Assembly: GCF_025753855.1 (NCBI RefSeq)
Contig: NZ_JAOWPT010000005.1
Location: 419,391 to 483,390, forward strand
Direction: 5' to 3'
DNA from: Mesorhizobium sp. ZC-5
Lineage (GTDB): Bacteria > Pseudomonadota > Alphaproteobacteria > Rhizobiales > Rhizobiaceae
Length of the DNA stretch: 64,000 nt
Positions 18,230 through 29,754 of the stretch are shown here, piece by piece. Position 1 is the first letter of the stretch; each line of letters begins with the position of its first letter. Below the pieces are notes generated by a model. That model saw only the letters and a program-made list of their open reading frames with translations. It did no database searches and was not told the origin of the DNA. Position numbers and translations under genes: made by a program.

Positions 18230-19107
18230 CCCTTCACTCCGGAGCTGACGATGCTGTCGACGAAGAAGCGCTGCAGGAACGCGAAAAGCACCAGCGGCGG
18301 CAGCACCGCCAGCGTGGCGCCCGCCATCACCAGGTTGGTGTTCATGGCGCCGCGGTTGTAGCTCAACAGCCGGCTGAGGCTGATGACGATCGGGTACTGG
18401 TCGCTGTTGCCCTGCAGCACCGTCAGCGGCCACAAATAGCTGTTCCAGTGGTAGACGAAGGCAAACAGCGCGAGTGCGGCGATGGCCGGCGCCACGTTCG
18501 GCGCGACGATGGCAAACAGGATGCGCAGTTCCGAGGCGCCGTCGACGCGCGCCGCGTCGATCAGGTCGTCGGGCACACCGGCGATGAACTGACGCATGAG
18601 GAAAATCCCGAAAGCATTGGCAAGATTTGGCAAAATCACCCCGGCTAAGCTTGCATTCAGGTCGAGGTAGCCGACGATCCGGTAGAGCGGGATCAGGGTG
18701 ACGATGGGCGGCAGGAACATGGTGGCGATCAGCGCGGCGAACAGCATGTTTTTGCCGCGGAAGTGGTATTTCGCAAAGGCGTAGCCGGCCATCAGGCTGG
18801 TCACCAGGATGCCGGCGGTGGTCACCGAGGCGATGATCGCCGAGTTGAGCATCGAGCGGCCGACCGAAATCACCCCGGCAACCTTGCCGTAGGCCTCGAG
18901 ACTGGGCGAACGCGGCAGCCAGGCCGGTGGCACCTGCATGGTCTCGGCCGCGGTCTTGAAGCTGGACAGCACCATCCACAGCAGCGGAAAGGCCGAGGCC
19001 ACCAGCACGACAAGCATCAGCGTCGCAACCAATGCATCAGCGCCGGTCGGCCGCTTGCGCAGGAAGATGACACCCTGCCTCACGCTCTCGTCGCCCGCCC
19101 CGCTCAT
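18226..19107 (-). CDS. Carbohydrate ABC transporter permease (MalG type)
   Basis: The 293-residue inner membrane protein has six hydrophobic segments and the ABC permease EAA loop VDGASELRILFAIVAPNVAPA. The first segment at residues 28-48 follows a short charged N-terminus. It forms the channel with the MalF-type permease encoded just upstream (ATGA overlap at 19104). The C-terminal residues RFFVDSIVSSGVKG match the MalG family, whose tail contacts the ATPase, although no ATPase gene is in the operon. Confidence 0.95.
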   Translation of the reverse strand: MSGAGDESVRQGVIFLRKRPTGADALVATLMLVVLVASAFPLLWMVLSSFKTAAETMQVPPAWLPRSPSLEAYGKVAGVISVGRSMLNSAIIASVTTAGILVTSLMAGYAFAKYHFRGKNMLFAALIATMFLPPIVTLIPLYRIVGYLDLNASLAGVILPNLANAFGIFLMRQFIAGVPDDLIDAARVDGASELRILFAIVAPNVAPAIAALALFAFVYHWNSYLWPLTVLQGNSDQYPIVISLSRLLSYNRGAMNTNLVMAGATLAVLPPLVLFAFLQRFFVDSIVSSGVKG

Positions 19108-19994
19108 TCGTTGTCGTTCCTTCTGGCGAAGGCGAACAGCGCGAAAATCACCACGATCAGCGACAACATGAGCGTCACCGCCATCGCCGAGCCCAGGCCG
19201 CCCTGTGCGCGCTCGATGCCGACGCGGCGGATGTGGAAGGTCAGCACGTTGGTCGAGCCGACCGGCCCGCCCTGGGTGATCAGCGCCACCGGTTCGAACA
19301 CCTGCACCGCGTTGATGATGGCGATCACCGCGCTGAACAGCAGCGTGCGGCGCAGCAGCGGCAGCGTGATCGCGGTGAATTGCTGACGCGGCCTGGCGCC
19401 GTCCAGCGTCGCGGCCTCATAGAGGCTGTTCGGGATCTGCGTCAGCCCGGCAATGATCAGCACGGTGAAATAACCGACCTGCTGCCAGACATTGAGCAGC
19501 ACGATCGAAACCAGCGCCGTGCTCGGCGACGACAGCCAGGGCTGCGGCCCGAGGCCGACCCAGCCGAGCATCTGGTTGATCGGCCCCTCGGTCGGCGAAT
19601 AGAGCTTCGACCACACCAGCGCCACGGCGATCATCGGCACCATGTAAGTCGAGAAGAGCACGGTCCTCAAAATAGTGCCGCCAGCGACATTGCGCTGATG
19701 CACCAGCAGGCCGAAGGCGACCGACAACGGCAGGATCAGGGCGATGGAAAGCACCGTGTAGAGCGCCGTGTTGACGAAGGCGCGCTTGAAGTCGCGGCCG
19801 ATCGACGTCGGGCCGAAGATCTCGGAAAAATTGTCGAGCCCGATGAAGCGCGCAGTCTGGAAACCGGTCTGCGTCGACCAGTCCTGCAGCGACAACCAGA
19901 CCGTCAGCAGCATCGGCACGAAGATGAAGACGCCGATCAGCCCAACGGCCGGCGTCAGCATTGTCAGCACCGAGCCGCGGTAAGAATTGCTCAT
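19104..19994 (-). CDS. Carbohydrate ABC transporter permease (MalF type)
   Basis: The 296-residue inner membrane protein has six hydrophobic segments and the EAA loop YEAATLDGARPRQQFTAITLPLL. It starts with a short cytoplasmic tail followed by AVGLIGVFIFVPMLLTVWLSLQDWS, typical of CUT1 sugar permeases. It is 61 bases downstream of the binding-protein gene and overlaps the MalG-type gene by four bases. Confidence 0.95.
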   Translation of the reverse strand: MSNSYRGSVLTMLTPAVGLIGVFIFVPMLLTVWLSLQDWSTQTGFQTARFIGLDNFSEIFGPTSIGRDFKRAFVNTALYTVLSIALILPLSVAFGLLVHQRNVAGGTILRTVLFSTYMVPMIAVALVWSKLYSPTEGPINQMLGWVGLGPQPWLSSPSTALVSIVLLNVWQQVGYFTVLIIAGLTQIPNSLYEAATLDGARPRQQFTAITLPLLRRTLLFSAVIAIINAVQVFEPVALITQGGPVGSTNVLTFHIRRVGIERAQGGLGSAMAVTLMLSLIVVIFALFAFARRNDNE

Positions 19995-20055
19995 GCCATG
20001 TTTCCGGAAATGCGGCGGAGCCGTTCAGACCAACGGCCCGCCCCTCTGCCGCCCG

Positions 20056-21348
20056 CTATTTCGCGGCGCGTGCGAGGATTGAGACGGCATCGGCCTGGGC
20101 GCTGGCCTGCGCATCCTTCGCCGTGACCTGGCCGTATTGCAGCGCCTCGATGGTCTGCTGCAGCGATTCCGAGAATTCCTGGCCGCCGAGCACGACCGGG
20201 AATGGCTTGGCGTCGGCCAGCACGCTGACATAGCCCGCCAGGAATTCGGAGCCCAGCTTGTCCTTGAAGGCTTCGACGTCGGAGGTGCGCGACGGCAGGA
20301 TGCCCATCGACATCAGGATGTTGGCCATGGCCGAGGCGCCGTTCGGGCCGGACTCCGGGCTGTTCAGCCAGGCGAGGAAGTCCCAGGCCGCCTTCTGCTC
20401 GGCTTCACCCGCGCCGGCGTTGACCACTGTCATCCACGAATAGGAAATGGAGCGCGGCTTGTCGCCGCTTGGGCCGACCGGGATAGGCGCCGTCGCGATA
20501 TCGGAGAACTTGTCGCCCATGCCAGCCTTGAGTGCGCTCTCCCACCAATTGGCCATGATGAGCATGCCGGTCTTGCCGGAGACGAAATTGTCGAGGAACG
20601 GCCCGGTGGTGTTGGCGTCCGCCGTGGCCATCGCCGGATCGGTGACGCCTGCCTTGATCAGGTCTTCGTAGAGCTGGAAGGTTTCGCCGGCCTGCTTGGA
20701 ATCGAGCGCCGGCTTGCCATCGACGACGAGTTCGCCGCCATTCGACACCAGCAGCGACGAGAACGGGTGAACGACGCCGGCCGCCCAGGAATTGATCATG
20801 CCGAAACCCTGCTGGCCGGCATCCTTCTTGGTCAGTTTTGTCGCCGCGTCCTTCAATTCGTCCCAGGTCTTCGGCGGCGTGGCGATGCCGGCTTCGGCGA
20901 ACAGCGCCTTGTTGTAGTTCAGCGCGTAGACGTCGATTTCGTTGGGGATGCCGTAAACCGTACCGCCGACGCTCGCGGCCGTAGCCACGCCGGCCGGCCA
21001 TGCCTCCTTCACCCCGCCCGCGACAGGTTCGGGCGCCGGCGCCACGAGCTTGTCGCGCGCCAGTTCGGGCAACCAGAGATCGTAGATGCCGGCAATCGTG
21101 GCGCCGTCGGCGCCGCCGCCCTGCGAACGCAGCGTGGTGAGCAGATCGCCGAACGGCACCGCGCGCACCGTCACCGCCACGTCCGGATGGTCCTTGGCGT
21201 AATCCTTGGCGGCCTGCTCCAGCAGCGCCACCGTTTCGGGCGCCCAGTGGGTGAGGTAGGAAATGTTGACGGATTGCGCCAGCGCGGTATGCGGCAACAG
21301 GGCGATGCCGGCAGCCAGCGCGTATTTGAATGTCCATGCGAGCGTCAT
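20056..21348 (-). CDS. Carbohydrate ABC transporter substrate-binding protein
   Basis: The 430-residue periplasmic protein has a signal peptide (residues 1-24, ending ALAQS) and the CUT1 extracellular family 1 fold: VNISYLTHWAPETVALLEQAAKDY, GTVYGIPNEIDVYALNYNK, a central TWDELKDAATKL and FLDNFVSGKTGMLIMANWW. It is the first gene of the six-gene operon binding protein, MalF, MalG, ROK, GntR, SIS. The ligand is unknown; the downstream kinase and isomerase point to an amino sugar or a related hexose (inference). Confidence 0.93.
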   Translation of the reverse strand: MTLAWTFKYALAAGIALLPHTALAQSVNISYLTHWAPETVALLEQAAKDYAKDHPDVAVTVRAVPFGDLLTTLRSQGGGADGATIAGIYDLWLPELARDKLVAPAPEPVAGGVKEAWPAGVATAASVGGTVYGIPNEIDVYALNYNKALFAEAGIATPPKTWDELKDAATKLTKKDAGQQGFGMINSWAAGVVHPFSSLLVSNGGELVVDGKPALDSKQAGETFQLYEDLIKAGVTDPAMATADANTTGPFLDNFVSGKTGMLIMANWWESALKAGMGDKFSDIATAPIPVGPSGDKPRSISYSWMTVVNAGAGEAEQKAAWDFLAWLNSPESGPNGASAMANILMSMGILPSRTSDVEAFKDKLGSEFLAGYVSVLADAKPFPVVLGGQEFSESLQQTIEALQYGQVTAKDAQASAQADAVSILARAAK

Positions 21349-21395
21349 GAAGGATCCTCCAGCTGTTCCCCAGCGTTGTCGTGCGAAAAAAGGGT

Positions 21396-21407
21396 TATAA
21401 CGTCATA
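21396..21407. promoter_or_regulatory. Palindromic operator candidate upstream of the sugar operon
   Basis: TATAACGTCATA is an inverted repeat centred on ACGT with one mismatched pair. It lies 48 bases upstream of the binding-protein start and overlaps a minus-strand -10 (TATAAC) with GCTTGC 17 bases upstream, so a bound repressor would block initiation. The GntR regulator in the operon is the natural candidate. Confidence 0.45.
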
Positions 21408-21495
21408 CTGACTTTCGCAAGCCACAATGGAAGAACGCCGTGTGGAAAATGCCGGCAGGGCTGGAGGCGACACTGTCGCGCCAGATATTCGGGCC

Positions 21496-21536
21496 AAAAA
21501 ATGGCCCCGCCGCTATGGTTTCAAGCGGTCGGGGCC
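21496..21536 (-). terminator. Strong rho-independent terminator with no assigned gene
   Basis: On the minus strand GGCCCCGACCGCT and AGCGGCGGGGCC pair over 12 bases with one bulge, with loop TGAAACCAT, followed by ATTTTTTGG. It would end a minus-strand transcript arising between here and uvrA. No clear protein gene precedes it. Confidence 0.7.
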
Positions 21537-21960
21537 TGTTCGGGCATAGCCCTTGATGCCGGGAGGATTTTACCGGCTTTACTATCTCGGGTGCTCATCG
21601 GCACGCAGCCGCATGACCCGACAATTGGTCTCTGATTGTGATGTGAATCAGCAGGATCGGTTTGCTGCCTCGGCAAGCACTACGCCTGCTGCGGCTCCGC
21701 ATTCGTGCGGAGCCATGTCGAACAGTCCGGTGGGGTCATGCCTCGCTCCTGGTCTGTTGCTCCAAATGCCTCTCGGCTCCCGATCCGCGTGCTTGCGGCG
21801 TCTCGCAAACCACAAGAGAGCGTCGCGAAAATGGGTCCGAAGACGCCATTGATCCTGCTCCCGGCGTTCCGCCGCGTCAACCTTTTTGCCGGCTTCGAGG
21901 GAAAACGTGATCCCGTGTAACAGATTGTGGCACGTCCGGTTTTCCACACCGGGTTGTCAG
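21537..21960 (-). ncRNA. Candidate orphan transcript between uvrA and the sugar operon
   Basis: The 785-base gap between the binding-protein gene and uvrA contains no convincing long gene. On the minus strand it holds a nine-base-pair hairpin with loop CGAA (21693-21714), a 19-codon frame MTPPDCSTWLRTNAEPQQA preceded by AGGAGCGAGGC, and the strong terminator at 21496-21536. This arrangement suggests a small RNA or small-protein mRNA read away from uvrA. I see no promoter I would defend, so the 5' end is arbitrary. Confidence 0.3.
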
Positions 21961-21966
21961 GAGCAT

Positions 21967-21981
21967 GTTCGGCCTTTGTTC
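21967..21981. promoter_or_regulatory. LexA (SOS) box upstream of uvrA
   Basis: GTTC-GGCCTTT-GTTC matches the alphaproteobacterial SOS consensus GTTC-N7-GTTC exactly and lies 152 bases upstream of the uvrA start codon. Confidence 0.75.
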
Positions 21982-22133
21982 TTTTCACTTGCCCCCTCGC
22001 GCGAAAGACGGTTAAAGGCTCATGCGGCAGGAGTTGCGGCGTCTCTCGACGGCGCCGCAAAATTACCTACATAGGGGATGGCCGGGCAGACCCGCCAATC
22101 CGAGAAATTCCAGAGTTGAGGCGGCGGACCGGC

Positions 22134-25058
<2,925 letters not shown>

Positions 25059-25060
25059 CC

Positions 25061-25140
25061 TTCCTCGCCCCTTGTGGGAGAGGATAGCAAGGCCCGCCGC
25101 CGCGCAGCGGAGGCGTTGGCCGCGCTTGGTGAGGGGTATC
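25061..25140. repeat. Partial rhizobial intergenic repeat downstream of uvrA
   Basis: The ends (CCCCTTGTGGGAGAGGATA and GGTGAGGGGTATC) match the ends of the complete copies at 26018-26077 and 26141-26222, while the middle (with CGCCGCGCAGCGG) differs. It probably folds in the uvrA 3' untranslated region. Confidence 0.55.
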
Positions 25141-25188
25141 ATCGCCGTTTGCCTTCCAGCGTTGTACGCGCCCGGCAGCTGGTTCGTC

Positions 25189-25310
25189 GAAGTCTGGCGG
25201 GCTGACACGCGCCTGCTCCCAATCACGCAGCGTGCCGACCGGCACCTGAAAGCGCCAGCAAACTCGATCTGCGACAGTCCGAGTTATGGCGCGCGCGTGC
25301 GGAACAGCCG
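25189..25310 (-). pseudogene. Fragment of an XRE-type antitoxin, second copy
   Basis: On the minus strand the segment encodes LGLSQIEFAGAF in one frame and FQVPVGTLRDWEQARVSPPDF in another, with a TAA in the first. It is about 80 percent identical in DNA to 25731-25853. Only the helix-turn-helix core remains, so it cannot make a working protein. Confidence 0.7.
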
Positions 25311-25427
25311 CCCTCCCCTTGCCGTGCATGAGACGATAGCCCACCCGCCGCGCGACGCTGCTTTCCCCACTTCGCTGATGCCCAGAACCGTGCTAACGGC
25401 GGGCACATAACTGTGAAAGGACTGCGC

Positions 25428-25658
25428 ATGAGCGAACCGACCGTGGCAGAGGCGACAGAGGCCATCTATCAATCGCTTAATGCAGACAATGCCGATCTCG
25501 ACGCTCATATCGCGACGCTGAAGGCAGCGCTGAAGCGCGAGGGCCTGACGGAGGCCGTGGTCGACCCGGCCCGACTCGCCCAAAATAACCGAGCAGGCAG
25601 AAAGATGATGCAGTCGTATTTCCGCCAACGCGGCGTGACGGTGGCCTTCTCCGCTTGA
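25428..25658 (+). CDS. Unrecognised small protein of 76 residues
   Basis: The product starts MSEPTVAEATEAIYQS, with AAAGGA nine bases upstream; a GTG at 25413 would add five residues. It is mainly helical and rich in alanine, with a basic C-terminal half (LARRQ-like: LAQNNRAGRKMMQSYFRQRG) that could bind nucleic acid. It has no signal peptide or membrane segment. No family recognised. It is intact although it sits between two decayed antitoxin copies. Confidence 0.6.
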   Translation: MSEPTVAEATEAIYQSLNADNADLDAHIATLKAALKREGLTEAVVDPARLAQNNRAGRKMMQSYFRQRGVTVAFSA

Positions 25659-25668
25659 GGAGGCGCCT

Positions 25669-25951
25669 TCACGCCACCGCCTTCGCCACCATCTCCGGAT
25701 ATTTCCGATCACCTTCACATAGGCGACAGCGAAGTCGGGCGGGCTGACGCGCGCCTGTTCCCAGTCGCGCAGCGTGCCGACCGGAACACGAAACCGCCCG
25801 GCAAACTCGCTCTGCGACAGGCCGAGCGCGGTGCGGGTGGTGCGGATCAGCCGCGAGCGCTGGCCGTGCTCCAGCCCTTCGGCGGTACGTCGAAATCCTC
25901 GGCGTCGGCGGGATCAGCCGCGAGCGCGATAGGCTCTTTCTTCATCGTCAT
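25669..25951 (-). pseudogene. XRE family (BrnA/HigA-like) antitoxin gene, frameshifted
   Basis: The frame starts MTMKKEPIALAADPADAEDF after GGAGCAATG-like sequence, then stops at TGA after 34 codons. The helix-turn-helix core continues in another frame as GLSQSEFAGRFRVPVGTLRD and WEQARVSPPDFAVAYVKVI, and a third frame supplies the expected end YPEMVAKAVA. At least two small indels therefore interrupt the gene. Such antitoxins usually follow a BrnT or RelE toxin; none is adjacent. Confidence 0.8.
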
Positions 25952-26017
25952 TGCTCCTTCTCACCGAAATGAACCGAGGCAGATCGTCCCGCCAAACGAA
26001 GACGCCCGTCGACGTTA

Positions 26018-26077
26018 CCCTTCTCCCCTTGTGGGAGAAGGTGGCCGAGCGGAACGAGGTCGGATGAGGGGTGTTGG
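26018..26077. repeat. Rhizobial intergenic palindromic repeat, copy 1
   Basis: Begins CCCTTCTCCCCTTGTGGGAG and ends GGATGAGGGGTGTTGG. It is inverted relative to 26141-26222, with about 63 bases between them. The terminal CTTCTCCC...GGGAGAAGG of each copy is itself a hairpin. Confidence 0.8.
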
Positions 26078-26140
26078 ACGGAGCGAGATATAGCCAAGTT
26101 CAGCGCGCGGCATTGGAACGCGGCAGCGCTGGCGATCCTG

Positions 26141-26222
26141 CCAACACCCCTCATCCGTCGCCTTATCTCTCGCTCACTGCGTTTGCGAGACGGCGACACC
26201 TTCTCCCACAAGGGGAGAAGGG
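26141..26222. repeat. Rhizobial intergenic palindromic repeat, copy 2 (inverted)
   Basis: Begins CCAACACCCCTCATCCG and ends CTTCTCCCACAAGGGGAGAAGG; the reverse complement matches copy 1 at both ends. The middle carries a 20-odd base insertion with its own inverted repeat (CTCGCTCACTGCG / GCGAGACG). Confidence 0.8.
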
Positions 26223-26375
26223 GCGCACCGGCCTACACTCCGGTCCAAGCCATTGAAATCGCTTTCTCTTCCACAGGCGAAGAGACGCGCTTCGCACCCC
26301 CCGCAAAAATTTTCGCCCAAATTTATCCCCACCCCTCTTTCCTGCATCACAATACACCTCAGAAAGGAGTGTGCG

Positions 26376-26798
26376 ATGACCCGAAGCCCCGACCACGACA
26401 TACTGGCCCGCATCGTCGCGCTTCTCCTCGGCCTCGCCTCGCTCGCCGAGCGGGCCGCGTTGCGCCCTCTGGCCGTGCGTCTCACCCTCCTGTGGATTTT
26501 GCTGCCGGCACACTGTGTCGCGCTCAGACTGTTGGACATCCCGGCGGACGCAGCCGACCCGCACCCATCGAAGCAGACGCCCGCGCCCCCGGAGATCGGC
26601 GATGGCACCGGCGCCCTTTTCCACCTCGCCATCAGCTTTCGCGCCACCGCGGCGCTGCTGCTGCATGCTTGGCTTAACGGCGGCGTGCCGACACCGCACA
26701 CGCCGCGCCACGCGACCGCGCTTTCGCGAACATGTCCCTCCGGCCCTTCCCGACGCCGCTTCCTCGGCTGGGTGGGCATGGTCCGCGACACGTCCTGA
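26376..26798 (+). CDS. Unrecognised protein with hydrophobic segments, 140 residues
   Basis: AGAAAGGAGTGTGCG gives a strong ribosome-binding site for ATG 26376 (MTRSPDHDILARIVALLLGL). Two hydrophobic stretches (residues about 12-50 and 82-100) flank a proline-rich acidic loop. The C-terminus (RHATALSRTCPSGPSRRRFL) is basic. Similar short membrane proteins with an MTRSPDHDxLARI start occur in mesorhizobia in my recollection; the function is unknown. Confidence 0.55.
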   Translation: MTRSPDHDILARIVALLLGLASLAERAALRPLAVRLTLLWILLPAHCVALRLLDIPADAADPHPSKQTPAPPEIGDGTGALFHLAISFRATAALLLHAWLNGGVPTPHTPRHATALSRTCPSGPSRRRFLGWVGMVRDTS

Positions 26799-26975
26799 CG
26801 CCATTTTTCGGCATTTCCGTCCGGTTCGGCTTGCTCGACCCGTTGAGCGGCAACGAAACTCTGCGTCTGAAAATCGTCCGTCCCCTGCTTGCCGCATGTC
26901 AGCAGCCATCTTGTTCCGGGTGGACAAATCCCGCCGGGCCGCGCACTTTGCGCGTCCTGTATCGGGAGCATTGGC

Positions 26976-27779
26976 ATGACCAAAAAATCCGGAACAATCC
27001 GCGCCGGCATGGGCGGCTGGACTTTCGAGCCGTGGGATACGTCTTTCTACCCGGAAAAGCTCGCCAAGGCGAAGCAGCTCAACTTTGCCTCGCGCCAGGT
27101 GCCGACCATCGAGGTCAACGGAACCTATTATTCGAGCTTCAAGGAGCCGACCTTCGTCAAATGGGCGAGCGAGGCTCCGGAGGGTTTTGTCTATGCGCTG
27201 AAGGGCAACCGCTTCGTCACCAACCGCCGCGTGCTCGGCGAGGCCGGCGAGTCCATGATGCGCTTCCTGGAGTCGGGCGTGGCGGCGCTGGGCGAAAAGC
27301 TCGGGCCGATCCTGTGGCAGTTCATGCCCACAAAAAAATTCGACGCCGACGATTTCGGGGCATTCCTGAAGCTTTTGCCGGAAAAGCAGGACGGCGTGAA
27401 ACTCTCCCACGCGGTCGAGGTGCGCAACGAGAGTTTCGTCGTGCCGGAATTCGTGGCGCTGGCGCGCAAGCACAATGTGGCGATCGTCTATGCCGACCAC
27501 GAGAAATACCCGGCGATCGCCGACGTCACCGGCGATTTCGTCTATGCCCGTCTGCAGACCGGCTCGGACGAGATCCCCACCTGCTACAAGCCCAGCGCCC
27601 TCGACGCCTGGGCGGTGCGGGCAAAAACCTGGGCGGAAGGCAAGGTGCCGGTCGACCTGCCGCGCGCCGATCCGGCAACCGATGCGCCGGTGACGCCGCG
27701 TGACGTCTTCGTCTACTTCATCACCTCCGGCAAGGTGCACGCCCCGCACGGCGCCATGGCCTTCATGGAGCGGGTGTAG
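26976..27779 (+). CDS. DUF72 domain-containing protein
   Basis: The 267-residue protein has the DUF72 TIM-barrel signatures: RAGMGGWTFEPW near the N-terminus, VPTIEVNGTYYSSFKEPTFVKWA and ALKGNRFVTN. Later segments include WQFMPTKKFDADDF, AVEVRNESF and FVYARLQ. Function is unknown; a nuclease-like or phosphate-binding role has been proposed for the fold. GGGAG precedes ATG 26976. It is convergent with the Na/Pi cotransporter gene. Confidence 0.92.
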   Translation: MTKKSGTIRAGMGGWTFEPWDTSFYPEKLAKAKQLNFASRQVPTIEVNGTYYSSFKEPTFVKWASEAPEGFVYALKGNRFVTNRRVLGEAGESMMRFLESGVAALGEKLGPILWQFMPTKKFDADDFGAFLKLLPEKQDGVKLSHAVEVRNESFVVPEFVALARKHNVAIVYADHEKYPAIADVTGDFVYARLQTGSDEIPTCYKPSALDAWAVRAKTWAEGKVPVDLPRADPATDAPVTPRDVFVYFITSGKVHAPHGAMAFMERV

Positions 27780-27809
27780 AAGCCCTGCCCAGGCGACGGT
27801 GACGACGCC

Positions 27810-29543
27810 TCACTCGGCCGGAACCGGGTTCAAGCCGCCGGTCTCCACCGGCTGCTCGCGGCTTTCCCGGCGTGCCGCCACGCGCGCCACGACCGACTGC
27901 CGGTTGACCGAGCCGCGCTCGGCATCGATGCGGCGGATCAGGATCTCGGCGCGCTCGACCGAGCCGAGCAGCGCCAGGATGGTGCCGCGTTCGGCCGCAC
28001 CGGCGTTCGGCCCGAGAGCCAGCGTGCGGGCGCGAAGCTCCTCGACCTCCGGGCGGCTGACATGGCCGGCCGGCATCTTCGGATCGGCGACGCCATAGTC
28101 CGGCAGGATGTCGCGCAGCGAGGCGTCGAGCCTGTTGAGCGCGGCATCGACGATGACCTGCGCCTGGCTGCCGAACTTCTCCCGCTTCACGCGGCGCGCG
28201 ACCTGATGCATCGATTCCGTCAGTGCTGCGGTGAAGTCCGCCTCCTCGATCAGGCTGGCGATAAGGTCGAGCTGCTCGTAGGGCAGGTCCTCCTTCATCA
28301 GCGATGCGGTATAGGAGCGGATGTCGCGGCTGAGAATATCGGTGGCGAGATAATGTTCGCCGGGGTCGGAGGGCGCCGACTTGGCCCCGCGCGCAATGTC
28401 GAGAAACTTGGCGCCGGCTTCCAGATGGCGGGCGGTCTCCTGCTGCACCACCGGAACCGCCTTGGCGAAGTCATTGGCGAGCCCGCGGTCGAGGAACTTC
28501 GGCGTCGAATAATCCTCGATGTCTTCGGCCTGGGTGTGGCCGATGCGCGACAGCACCCGCTCGAACACGCCGACGAAGGGGAACAGCAGCGCGGTGTTGA
28601 AGATATTGAACACCGTGGAGTAGAGGCCCACCGCGACCGGCACCAGCGGGAAGGTTTCCTTGCCGTCGACGATAACCGGGACGCTTGGATCGCCCAGGCC
28701 GAAGGCCTGCATCGCCCACTGCAGGACCGTGATCGAAACGAAGAACAGCGGCACGGTGATGCAGACGCCGATGATGTTGAAGGAGATGTGCGCATAGGCG
28801 GCGCGCTTGGCATTCTTCGACAGGTTGAGGGACGCCATCCACGAGGTGATGGTGGTGCCGAGATCGGCGCCCAGGGAGAAGGCCACAGCCGTGGTCCAGT
28901 CGACGACGCCGGCAGCACCTAGGCCCATGACAATGCCGATGGTGGCCGACGACGAGTGGATCATTGCGGTAACGCCGGCGGCGATCAGCACGCACTTCAA
29001 CAGGTTGCCGTAGGAGTCGGCCTGCAAGGTCTGCAGCAGGTCCATCACCTCGGGCATGTTGCGCAGCGGCTTGAGGCCGCCGGTCATCAGGTTGAGGCCG
29101 TAGAAGATCAGCGCAAACCCCATGCAAGCCAGCGCGATGTTGCGCAGCTTCTCGTTCTTGGCGAAGCAGTAGACCAGCGCGAAGATGCCGGCGAAGATCA
29201 GTCCGAGCGGCCCGAGCGGCAATGCGATCAGGCCGTTACCCAGCGTGGTGCCGATGTTGGCGCCCATGATGACGCTGATGGCGGGCCGCAAGCCGACGAC
29301 GCCTGCGTTGACAAGGCCGACGACCATCACCGTCATCGCCGTGCTCGACTGGATGACGCCGGTGATCAGCGTACCGGCCAGGACACCCTTGATCGGCGTG
29401 CCTGCCGCACGGGCAAGGAAATTGCGCATCGAATTGACCGACAGCGCCTGAATGCCGTTGGCCATGAATTCCAGGCCGAGCATGAAGATGCCCAGCCCGC
29501 CGATCACCGGCACGATGATGTCCTTGAAAATATCGATGTCCAT
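27810..29543 (-). CDS. Na/Pi cotransporter family protein with PhoU-like tail
   Basis: The 577-residue protein has the type II Na/Pi repeat architecture: GLGIFMLGLEFMANGIQAL, the QSSTAMTVMVVGLV motif in the first repeat and the matching HSSSATIGIVMGLG in the second. About eight membrane segments cover residues 1-330; the rest is a soluble helical domain of the PhoU type (residues about 360-560). It probably moves phosphate with sodium across the inner membrane. ATG 29543 (MDIDIFKDIIV) is preferred; the longer frame to 29651 has no family-like residues. Confidence 0.92.
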   Translation of the reverse strand: MDIDIFKDIIVPVIGGLGIFMLGLEFMANGIQALSVNSMRNFLARAAGTPIKGVLAGTLITGVIQSSTAMTVMVVGLVNAGVVGLRPAISVIMGANIGTTLGNGLIALPLGPLGLIFAGIFALVYCFAKNEKLRNIALACMGFALIFYGLNLMTGGLKPLRNMPEVMDLLQTLQADSYGNLLKCVLIAAGVTAMIHSSSATIGIVMGLGAAGVVDWTTAVAFSLGADLGTTITSWMASLNLSKNAKRAAYAHISFNIIGVCITVPLFFVSITVLQWAMQAFGLGDPSVPVIVDGKETFPLVPVAVGLYSTVFNIFNTALLFPFVGVFERVLSRIGHTQAEDIEDYSTPKFLDRGLANDFAKAVPVVQQETARHLEAGAKFLDIARGAKSAPSDPGEHYLATDILSRDIRSYTASLMKEDLPYEQLDLIASLIEEADFTAALTESMHQVARRVKREKFGSQAQVIVDAALNRLDASLRDILPDYGVADPKMPAGHVSRPEVEELRARTLALGPNAGAAERGTILALLGSVERAEILIRRIDAERGSVNRQSVVARVAARRESREQPVETGGLNPVPAE

Positions 29544-29754
29544 AACGATGCGCTCCACGAGGATCGGCAACGAAGATGCAGGTGATCCGGGCAATGCTTC
29601 GCCGTCCGGCGGAAAGCCGGTCAGAGTGGCATCTGTCCCTGAACGTCCCACGCGCGATCCCCGGCCGCGCGGCAGTGGCCTGCACGCCGAACCGTATGGC
29701 GGTCGTGTAACGGGTTAATGACGATGTCGGGACGTGTCTTCCAAGACGGACGGG

